DNA from: Klebsormidium nitens
Lineage: Eukaryota > Streptophyta > Klebsormidiophyceae > Klebsormidiales > Klebsormidiaceae
Assembly (NCBI GenBank): GCA_000708835.1
Contig: DF237026.1
Span: 124,001-188,000 of the forward strand
Reading direction: 5' to 3'
DNA: 64,000 nucleotides
This document shows, piece by piece, positions 46,693 to 57,000 of the stretch. The notes under the pieces are model-generated. The model had not been told where the DNA came from. It saw only the letters and a list, made by a program, of their open reading frames with translations, and searched no databases. Position 1 is the first letter of the stretch. The number at the start of each line of letters is the position of its first letter. The translations under genes were made by a program, and so were the position numbers.

Positions 46693-49518
46693 AGGGGATG
46701 GACGAAGTTGTAGGACGAGTTGACGACGTAGAAAGGGTATTGAAGCACGTGACCAGCATACAGTACGCAGCATGTTTGTAGCTCGGGCAGCCAACCAAGT
46801 CTGGTTTGGCTGTCAAAGAGCCACGTAACACTGCAACGCATCTTGGCAGATTTGCCTTCACTCCTGTACTGCAAGGTCGTTGTTTTTGTGCTATTTCTCA
46901 GCTTTCATATTTACTTGCCGGCCCGCAGGTGAGACACTGATTCGCTGTCGGAATGCATTCAATTTCCCTAAGCTCTAACTTCATTATGGATTGTGTAGCT
47001 GTGGCTGCATTTGCAAATATGGCGCTTGTTTGAGACGATCTGCCTACATTCCCTGGGCCTGAATTTGAGAGGTGGACTTCAAGAAGCATGTGCCATGCTG
47101 TACACGCTAGTCTTCGGCAATGGATGATGCATGGGCTGTTTGGCGCATCTGCGATCGGCTGTAACCAACAACGTGTTATCCGCGAGGCTAGTGACCTTTA
47201 ATCTGAATGGCTTCCTCTTCACTTCAATTTCTTGCTTCAAATCGAAGTTCAATGAAAAAAGCATCCGTTGCGCTTGATCGACAGCGGCGGCATGCATGTA
47301 GGTGTCAAAACATATCAGAAACGTTCACATACAAGAACCGGCAGAATGATGGCAACTTCTAGTTTATTAACGCCCTTAGCCACCATGGCCATGGAGCACG
47401 CGGTCTCCGGCATGTACCCGGGATAGTTTTCTTGCCACGGCTGCCAGTCATGTCCAGCGATATGCAAGGCCTAACCTATATGTACGCTAACAAGCATTCA
47501 ATCTAGCATGGTATGCATGAGCCTGAAGGGCAGATCAGCGGCAGAGTCTGGAGCTCCGGGCCTCAGGGCCAAGTGACTTCCACGCGTTATTATATTACGT
47601 ACCTACTATATAAATGGAGTATCTGCCTGCAGTGCATGGGCCGCACTAGTATGATTGCTTATGAATTCCATGCATGATATGCAATAATATACTCTTATGT
47701 GCGGATGGAACATGCGCAGACTCGAGATGCGCCGCACACAAACACAAAATACATCACAAGCTAGCTAGGGTGGGTATCGGCCGAGTCAAATTTGACTCGG
47801 GTTGCGACAATTTTGTTATACCCGGTATCGAATATCGTCAGCGATACCGGCGGTTCGCGTCACGCAGACTCAGGATTCTGTTACTCGTACGGTACAATTG
47901 CTCGGATTTTTTTGCTCGGCCGTGAGTATGTGTCATGGAGTTGTAAGGTAGTGTTATGTTTTACACTTTGCAAGAAGCATCAAATTAGGGCTCAAGTAGG
48001 AGGCTCATGCAGCATATAGAAGCTTTTGACATGCAAAAAAAAATGTTGGGAGGGCGTCATTAGGGGTCCTTTGAAGCCCCAAATTCATGTATTGTTGAGG
48101 ACAAATCCCAAGAAGTAGCATACGAGGCGCAAAGTAGGCCGCCATTGTTGGTGCTTGAAAAGCGCCTTCTCTTACACTAGCCTTAGAATCTTGTGCACTA
48201 TCCTTTCGGTCTTGGTACCGCGGTACTCCACCGTGGTTCAAGTCGGAAGTTTCGATCAAGACCCTTTATTTCAAATTGGTCGATCGCGCAGACTCCGACG
48301 GTACGGTACCGCCGGAAAGTATGGACTTTACCGTTGCGCGACTTGTCAGAAGATTGCCGATTTGTGAACTCGGAGCCGATTCTACAATTTCACCGAGTAC
48401 GGTCGTCAGTACCGGTTACGACAATTGTCACGACGCGTGACACCGGTGTAACAAATTTGAAACCGTATTGTAACCCGGTCGATACCGCCGAGACCCACCA
48501 TAGGTTGCTTGTGATATATCATATATGCCGGACCGTACGCTGATCTCCATGCATATATATGCAATACCATTGCAGCTTCACTGAGTGAGCCGCCAGTGGT
48601 CACTCGCTGGCCCGTCGATGACGTTGAATTTACAAGTTACGGTGTCCAACCGCGGGCGACGCGCGCTCAGCGCGCTGCATGATCGAGCTCAGGCCGCGCC
48701 TGGGCCCAGCACTGAGCCATCCGGATTCAAGATATATTAATGACATGAGTCACGGCGGCACTATATCATTAATCGATTCACATAAATCATGGACGCAGAT
48801 ATTCATGAACCTGTTATGAATTGCGACATATCGCTCGATACACATGTACTTGTCTGCCCGGGGCCGGCCCACTGCTCAGATATGGTTCGCTTGCCAAGCT
48901 TTAAGGGCGCGCGAGCGCTTAGTATGTGCAAGAAATGATTGACCGTGACCTTCATCTGCAAGCCCCTAAATTTTGAGAAGCCTGCCAGCCGTAGTGGCAT
49001 GCCAGCATGCCATGCCGCCCGGCCCGGCGGCGGCCTCGGCTACAACGTCCACACGCTCATGCAAAGGGCTCAAGTCAAGCAAATCAAAACTTCATCAATT
49101 ACTCAGAAAACACGACTTCAAACATGGACGGTAAGAAGGCAGACTGGGAGGCAGAGGGTTAAGTAAGTGAAGAGCCCGGCCGGATTTGTGCTGGAATACG
49201 CAATCGCTATCCAACGGTGAAGTCGAGCTGACAGAGAGTACTTCGCTTGCAGCAATAAGCGTGCAACTGATCCTGGCTTGCTGCCTCAAATGTACAGAAA
49301 GTTTCGCGCGCCAGGCCTCGTATCTACGCTGATCCCTCGAGCCACATTCCGATCAGGCCCGGCCGAATTGCATTGGCAATTCAAGCCCAAGCCTAAGCGG
49401 CTTTGAAAAAGAATGTCAAAGCGTGCACCGATAAAACAAGCATCGCAAGAAAAGCCCAAGTTTTGCGTCGCCTCTGATCCACTATGTATACGCGAGCCCA
49501 ATCGACTATACGGCCCGC
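46693..49518. other. Intergenic with one TA-flanked element
   Basis: Between bS6 and the ZIFL stop no gene is supported. The 733-bp inverted-repeat element at 47768-48500 is listed separately. The stretch 48640-49060 is rich in GGCCGC/GCGCGC palindromes and has no open frame of note. Confidence 0.5.
47768..48500. mobile_element. TA-flanked non-autonomous inverted-repeat element
   Basis: The left end GGGTGGGTATCGGC and the reverse complement of the right end TGGTGGGTCTCGGC match at 12 of 14 bases. Both ends are bordered by TA, as in Tc1/mariner-type target duplications. Subterminal regions also share oriented blocks such as GTTACACCGGT/GTTATACCCGGT and GACAATT/GACAATT. The interior is rich in CGGTACCG-like palindromes and has no transposase frame. 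The type is inferred from the ends only. Confidence 0.55.
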
Positions 49519-52500
49519 TTATGACGAATTCCGCTCGGATTTTGGGCCATCTAAATAAGGCTTCGCGAGCACCGCCAGAACCAGCGTCCCCAGCGTCAGC
49601 ACCGTGATGCACTCCCACGGAATGAACTGCGAGAGGGGGATGCGCAGCGCCACCGAGTATGACCACAGCGACCCCCCCAAAAACGGCCCCGCCGCGCGCG
49701 CAAACGCGCCGATCGAGTGGCTGAACCCCGTAACCGCACCCATGTTTGAACTATCCGTCGAATTGCTGACGAGGACCATCGCCCCCGTGAACCCCATGCA
49801 CGCCGCCACGTTCTTTTCGATCAGCAGGCCCGCGACCGCCCACCACTGCCACGTGGCATTCGACGTCAGCAGCGACGTCAGCGGCATGAGGAGCGTCGCA
49901 GGGAGGTAGAGTAGGGTCCCGAGCGCGAAGCACGCACGCGCAGAGGGCGGGTTGAGCTTGAGAAAAACTAGGGTGAAGAGGAAAAGGACGGCGCCGGTAA
50001 GGCCCCCCAGGAGGCCGATGGTGGAAGCCGCGTAGCCGAGGCCGCCGCTCGCAGGGGACGCCGCGCCGAAGATGGGGAAGAGCTCGTCTGAAAGAGGACA
50101 ATTAAGGGTGTCATGGTTAAGGACTTCGGACAAAGGAGAATTGAATGGCTTGTCCGAAGGGAGGGGGGGAGAAAGGTGGCGCACCGAAAATAGGGAACAG
50201 CTCGTCTGCAAGACGGGGGGACGCTAATGTTAGAGACTATACATCGAAAGCCAAGAACGGGGAAGGGCTTGTTTGGAACGGTGGGGAATGGTGGCTTTAC
50301 CAACGACACTGACAGTCGACTGAGGGTCTGAAGACTTCAACTTGCAAGGTAGTCGTCTATAAGGAGCAAGGGAAGAAGCCAGTTCTTGAACTGCTGAGAA
50401 TCCAGCCTGCCGAAGCTTCGCGATGCGACTCTGTCTCTTACAGGACAGAGTGGCCAATTTGACTCGGGAAGCACTTTGAAGCAGTTTGAAGCAGCACTCC
50501 TGTTACGTCAGCATTTCAACTTGGGAAGCAGCCCATCAGTCATTCTCTCTGCTCTGCCCTTCTAACGTCAACCGGCAATTCCCTGTTGTACCGATGTCGA
50601 CTCGCATACACCTCGAATCTGTTTCTGAGAACCAAGCGTCACCAGACAAAGCAAGACCCGCAGGCAACCGAACCGCATAAGCTGCCACTACCGTTCAGTC
50701 ACCGTCGAAAGACAGAAGCTGCCAAAAGAGATTACTTCACCCTCACCTCCGATGATGTGAATGAAAGCAGTCATCCCATACGTCCCAGAAGCAATCCACA
50801 CGTCGGGGTCCTGCCAGTAGAACCGGTCCTTCGTGGCTGCCGCCCCGCCTTTGATTGAACTTGAAGCCCCGACCTTGTCGGGACCCGATTCTAGATCCGG
50901 TAGCTTCTCATACCGAACGCCGTCGACTTTCGTCCTCCCCTTTGCTGCGCCCTTCCCGTTTCCTATTCCTGTGAGCAAAACTCCCAGTTTCAGCTCGTCA
51001 TGCTTTCCATCATTTGCTAGGCTATCCGTCTTCCCTCGCCCACTCACGGACGGCTCAGCCGCTTCCTCTACGGTTCCTGCAAGCGCGTTTTCCTCCAGTC
51101 TAGTTCCCCTCGTCGCTGCCCCCCCGCTTTCCACCGCTCTCCTCTCCGTAGTAGTGTCAAAGTCCCCACTGAGCATCCCATGCTCGCCTCTTGACACCAG
51201 CTCCACTCCGTTCGCCCCACCGTTCACCTGAGCCACGATTCTAGCTACGGCGGATTCGCTGCTTCTTCCCACTTTGCTTTTACCGCTTGAACGAAGCTTG
51301 CTTTCCAGAGGTTCTAACAGAAACCCCCTCTCCTCGTCCCCCTCCGACCTTGCTCTAAAATCCTCTAAGGAGGCCTCAAGTTCACCAGACTGCCCTTCGC
51401 TAACAGACACACTCCCGGAACCCTTAGCCGGTTTTGTCTCGACCAGCTCAAACGTCTCGTCCTCAATCTTCGCAAACCCAGGTTCCTTAACGAGGGTCTC
51501 CCGCAGGAAAAACGTCGCGACCGCAGCGACGCCAGAGAAGAACGCGGCTCCAGCGCACGGGAGAATGAACGGGTACGTTTTCAAAACCGCTGGGCACTTT
51601 TCTATTCCGTACTGCTGACAAGGGCGTGCCCCCACGCCCCCAATGACTTGCCCCGCAATCGTACCGATGCCCCACCCGAGGCTCAGCACCGCAAACCCCT
51701 GCCGCTGGTTCGTTTTGTCACACAACTCCCCCAGGGTCGACTTGGTCACCGTGATAACCCCGTTCAGTAACCCGCCCACTAACCTCACGAGACACGCCAT
51801 CGTGTAGCTGCCGGACAGTCCGAAGAGGAGAGCGGACACGGCTGCGACGACGTTCCCAGAAAAGAGGACGGGTTTGCGCCCGGTGCGGTCCGAAACGGAG
51901 CCCCAGAAGAGGGAGGTGCAGAACTGGGCGAAGGGGAAGAGGGATGCGAGGAACCCGGCATAGCGGCCGACGAGGTGGGGGTTGTGCTCGGCGACCCCAA
52001 AGTCTGAAAAACAAAGAGTCAAACTTTAGCTTCCCATTTGAATGGACCACGAAATTGTGAAACAAGGGGTACGCTTCCAGTTGAACTGCACCTCAAGATC
52101 TGGAGTTGCGCTCTCCCACTTGCTCGAAGTTAGATTGACAATCACAACGTGGAGCAAGGTCAGCAACCCAAAATTCTGGACAAGGGAACCTTCCGCTAAC
52201 AAAAGGAGCGACGAAGTGGTGATTGTGGCACAGTTTTCTACTCTGTTCTTGCTCACTGGAAGGCCAGAATCTGCGAGGTCGGTACTTTCGGGGTGGTGTG
52301 GGCTTTGTCAACCAGATTGCGGAATCTAACGAGGAAGGATTGCTCAAAAATCAACAGAGGGTTTTCTTGCCTTTGTCGAAGTTTGAGAAATGGAACATTC
52401 TCCTCTGCAAAAAGTCCATCTCAAACAAGAAGATCCTCTTCACCAATGCCAGAAGTCTCAAGAATCGGGAAGGGCATATGGGCAACACTTTGAAACCACT

Positions 52501-53297
52501 ATTGCTGGATGGCAAGAATGGCTCAGATGGTCAATTGGACCCTGCTCCAATCAAAAGACAGGTAGCGCTTATAAGCATGTCACTCAGATGGTATCTGTTT
52601 CTCCTTGGACCTTGCTGGATTGCTTCAAGTACATTCAAGCTTCTTCTGCTTAGAACCATACCACCTAAACATCGGCCTCAATCAACCAATGCAACAAAGC
52701 CTCCCTATGTTCAAGAGTCTGGATTGAAGACTGCTTCGCTTCAAGCAATCATGTGGCCAAAATCTGTAGGTCCTACTTATCCAGTGATGTAGTCTCCCCC
52801 CTGGCAAGTATGCATGCTTGGCATGCACGATGATCACTACCATGTTTCAGTTCAGCCATGAGAAAGTCCGGAAAAGAAACCTACCATACACCCGACGTGC
52901 ACAACCACCACCCCCATCAAGATAACGAACTCCAACATCTGAGCGAAAATCCAACCAGCTAACTTGGTAGTACTTCTTCCAATCCCTACAAGCTTTCAAC
53001 CTGAAGGCTCCTGATTCAACATCCAGACATCAAAACAAGACGGCCAAAATCATCTTTGAAAGTCCTAGAGATGAATCAAGCAAAAGCCTCTCTCTCACCT
53101 GTGACCATGAACACAATCAGCGGGAACAGCATCGTCACTTGAAAGCCCTGACTAAGGTGGATCAAAAAGATGACCACCATCTCAGTGCTCGGAAGGGGGG
53201 TCGTCGCAGGATCCGCCCTGGCTCCTGCTCCCACCACCTTTTTCCAGCTCCAGCGCCCCATAGCAACGAAATAGTTCTGGCGCCGATGTGGCGCCAC
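49519..53297 (-). CDS. ZIFL: ZIFL-type major facilitator transporter with long central loop
   Basis: Three minus-strand exons, 53297-53099, 52003-50747 and 50087-49519, join in phase (ACAG|AC, GGAG|AC) into 674 residues. The product matches plant zinc-induced-facilitator-like (ZIFL) proteins of the DHA1/tetracycline-resistance MFS group, which move metal chelators, K+/H+ or auxin-related substrates at the tonoplast or plasma membrane. TM1 holds VIFLIHLSQGFQVTMLFPLI. DFGVAEHNPHLVGRYAGFLA follows, then the MFS signature WGSVSDRTGRKPVLFSGN between TM2 and TM3. The antiporter-like GWGIGTIAGQVIGG and LPCAGAAFFSGVAA mark TM5-TM6, and DELFPIFGAASPASGGLGY opens the second half. The cytosolic loop between TM6 and TM7 is about 190-200 residues, far longer than usual, and Ser/Gly/Glu-rich. 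A decayed copy of the third-exon start lies 118 bp upstream of it. The promoter is shared head to head with the CAMSAP-like gene. Confidence 0.9.
50170..50215 (-). repeat. Decayed copy of ZIFL third-exon acceptor and start
   Basis: On the minus strand, CTTGCAGACGAGCTGTTCCC followed by TATTTTCGGTGCGCCACC copies TTTCAGACGAGCTCTTCCC followed by CATCTTCGGCGCGGCGTC at 50093-50055. The copy exon would start at 50205, 118 bp before the used site at 50087. It keeps the AG and encodes DELFPIFGAPP before diverging. Using it would stay in frame for a while, so it is a possible alternative acceptor. Confidence 0.85.
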
Positions 53298-54025
53298 GCA
53301 AGAAAGTAACTTAGCTACTGGGTGGCTGGCTTAAAATCCCCATTGAGGCGCCAAATCATTGCAGGAACATTGCTGAGAGCTTGTAGCTTGATCTGGTCGT
53401 GACGTTTGCGTCGCTCGATCTTTGGCAGCCCTGCTTCTTGAAATATGAACTTGGAAGTTCTAAGTTACTAATCTAAGCAGGCAACCATATTATTATTGGC
53501 ATGAGCACGGGCCTGCGCCACGTCGCCAATTGTCGAGCTGCAGGCGCGCCCTTCTGATATGATCCGCTCGAAGTCTGGCCGCGGAACCGAAAAGCAGTCA
53601 GTCTTCGGAAACGGAATCTCGTTGTAGGCCAAGTCATCCCACGTGGACGCGGCGCGCATCCTGATTGGTCAAGAAGAGGTGATTGACAGCACTGGAGTCT
53701 GGGACGCGCATAATGCGCAGGAAGTACGCGTTACGCATGTGTTGTTCCTTCTTAACTTCCGACCCATGGACACTGGAAAGCTAGCTCTATTAATCGTGCC
53801 GAGACGCCTACCAGACTGGCTAACTGCCAACTTCTTAACCTTTTAGCGTGACGCATCGACGATTCAGTCTCCTTCCCACGTTGAACCCTAATAATTTGCC
53901 CGTCATTATTGCTCAATCACGGAGAGGCAGCCAAAGCAGCTTCCACTGTCCACTTCTACGGCTCCCTGCAGATGAAGCACACGGCTTCACAAGCTGGAAG
54001 GAAAGGAGGCCTACTTTGATCTGCA
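53298..54025. promoter_or_regulatory. Shared head-to-head promoter region of ZIFL and CAMSAP genes
   Basis: The start codons of the two divergent genes are 728 bp apart, so the interval should hold both promoters. No clear TATA box pair is visible. A minus-strand frame at 53468-53659 (63 codons, TWDDLAYNEIPFPKTDCFSV then PRPDFERIISEGRAC) has protein-like composition. It might be a short gene, an upstream exon or a relic; I do not recognise it. Confidence 0.45.
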
Positions 54026-57000
54026 ATGGCGGGCGTTCCTGCGCCGCGGCCCAAGCCGGAGCACCTCCTGCTCAAATGGGCCGGCACGGTCTTGGAAAAG
54101 TCTGAGGATGAGTGGACCGACGTTGACGCGTTCAGAGATGGGAGGCTGCTGCTAGAGTTGCTTGATCGCTTGTGGCTCGGGGGGAGTTCTAGCAATCAGA
54201 CAGACAGCGATACCATTTTAGAAGCAGACATTCCCGGATCCAAGGTGGACACAATCTTTCAGGATGAAGGAGGAGGGTTCCAAGGTGGGGTCAGGATAAG
54301 CAGGGAAGCACAGCCTGAGCTGACACTGTGCGTGTCTCCAAAGACTCTGGCAGCAAAGGGCAAGGCTGCCGGTGTCAATCTGGACGTCTCGACATTGGAG
54401 AAGGTGAAGGAAGGGGATGGCGCGGCGCTCCACGAGACGCTGTTGTCCATGTATCGGCCCTGGATCATGCAGAATGGGCAGAAAGGGGTCAGGCGGGTGT
54501 CTAAGGGGCAGGTTAGTGAGACCGCAAAAGTGAAGAAGACGGCAATTGGGGATGAAAGTGTGGAAGCTAGCAGTGGAGCTTCCGAAGGGGGGAGTGGGCT
54601 GAAGGTAACAGGATCAGAGAAGGAGGATGAGACTCAAGCAGGGGCGGGCGAGAATTCGCTCGGTGGTTCACAAGGCCAAAGTAAGTTGGTGGCGAGGGGG
54701 AAAGAGAAAGTGGGAGCTGGAGCTGCGAACAATCAAAAAGATTCTGAGAGAGCTCCAGAGGCGCTGGAAGGGGCACAAAAAGATGCACCAATGGCAAGAA
54801 AAGAAGAGGAGAGAGCAGAAAACGCGGTGGTTGCGGCGAGGGCAGAAACACTTAGGGGCGGCGCAATAAGTGCTGACATACCTCCGGGGGCGGCAAGTGT
54901 CGCATCGGCAGCCGGTGAGCCAAGCCAACCAGGGAAGAGAGCGAGGGCGAACGTTTTGAAGCAGCTCAACACGAAAGCAAGAGCTGGGTTAGTGGCTGGT
55001 CACATCGAGAAGATTGCTTCACCAACGTCAGCTGGCGAGTTCGTCGGCAGAGCTGGGGACAGGATTCAGAGTGGGGTGTCTCCAGCTTTGGTTGAAAGTG
55101 ATGGGGTTCAGGCTGCAGATCTGGTTAGGGAGGGGGCAGACGCAACCAGCGAGGAAGAGAAGCAGGATGTCGCTGTCACGACGAAAGGGAGCCCCGCAAA
55201 TCCGGAAGTTAAAGATGCAGAAAGCGATGGTGGCTCATCTTCATCGCTGTCGGTCCAGGACAAGAAAGTGATACTCAGCGACAGTGCCAAGTCGGAGACC
55301 CTGAGTGGGTCCGCGACAACGGGGTCAGCGAAACAGACAAGGTTTGAGAAAGCGGCGGAGCCAGACAGAAATGGCGACAGTGGAGACGGCGCCAAGTGGC
55401 GGGCTCCCCTTCCGCCGCGATCAGCGTACAGTGCTTCAGACGGCCAGCTGATGTCGGCACGGGCCTGGCTCGCCGACATCATCGCTGGTGTCAGCGCTGA
55501 TGTCAGCGAACGTCCCAGCCCGCCCGAGTTTGAGAGCGGGGTCGCGCATGTCCGCGCCTGCGAGCTGCTGCTTGACACCAATTCCGACTCCGAGCTGAGG
55601 CGATTCGGAGTTGACGAGCCGGTGTCAATGACTGAGAGGCGGGTGACATTTGTGTATGAGCAGCTGAGGTCGCATGGTGCAAGGGTGTCGAACCTGAGGC
55701 GGCGGAAGAGGTCTAGCGGGGGAGCGATCGACGGGGAAAAGCTAGGGGCGGAGGCAGAGATCGAGTTGGCTGAGACGCTGATGTCAGCGGCCGCGGAGCT
55801 GGGGTTGAGCGTTCCGAGGGCGGTGGAACGGATCAGGTGAGCTACGATATCACTGCTGAAATTTGTCGAGCGTTGAAGGATTTCTTGACTCTCCAGCGAA
55901 GTTGTTGTGTTCTTTCCCTGCAATCGTTACTTCACATTCTTTTGGATTGGATTGAGCGGTTCAGAACGACCATGCAAGAGTTGCCCTGAATGCCATTGGA
56001 CCCTTGAGGACATTGTTGAGAAATCAGGGCAATCCCGTTCTGAAGTCGAGCAACTGCAAAACGTCTTCTGTCAACCACCTTTTGGCAACAGAAAGGCAGC
56101 TTCCGACTGCATATAGTCCCTCCTGTCGAAAACTTCACGCCGCTGTCGACTCCGAGGAAAGTCGAGAGCATCCACCCTTACAGCTCTTTCTTCTCTATCT
56201 GACGACGACCTCAAAAGATACCAAAGTCACGCACACGGGTTCCGATGCAACTGTACTACCAATGGGATCTAATGGAGGGCATATTGAATTTCTCACTCGA
56301 CACTCTCTGCTTCATACTGCAGGGAGCTGACTGGTGTGAAAGAACACCCGTACGATTGGGAAGACGCCCTCCAACTGTGGGTCAACGCAGTCCTGGCGGA
56401 TCACCACAGCAGGACACCTGTCAAAGACGCGAAAGCCGACGAAGGGTGAGCTAATGCTCCTGTCCTTTCTGTTTCCTGCTCTTTGAATCTGTCGAGGGCA
56501 TTAACGAAGTGCGGCGCGGGCAAATCCGGGAAACTCTACGTAGATACGAGAGTCGAGTTGAACGGTGAGGCTTTCGAGGACGCCTGATGGAGTAGCTTGG
56601 TCGACAATGACTCGTTCTGAACCCAAGGCTTGACGGAAAGGAAGTGAATCCAGATGTGACGTCATTGCGAGACTTCCAAGAATGTCATCAGGACGATGTC
56701 GTCTCAACATGTTGGGAGTGCCAGTAACTGATTGCCGTCTATCTCGTTTGAAATTTATTTGAAACTCAGCTCTGACAATCATGGGGTCGTGAACCAAGCG
56801 TTTGACGCGTAGATTTCACCTGTATTCCTGAGACGACGGGAGCCTGGAATGCAAACACTCAAATCTCAGGCCCTTGACGGGAGGAAAGGATTGGTAGGCA
56901 GCAGCCTCTCGCCTGTTCCTTGAACCGCATGCAGTATCAAATGATATTGATTCCCAACCTTTTGATTCTCGAACCCGGTCCAGAAAGTGACGAGAAAGAA

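Noticed and set aside
55108-55923. 271-codon antisense open frame
   Set aside because: It is the complement of CAMSAP exon 1, with the same shadow composition and no motif.
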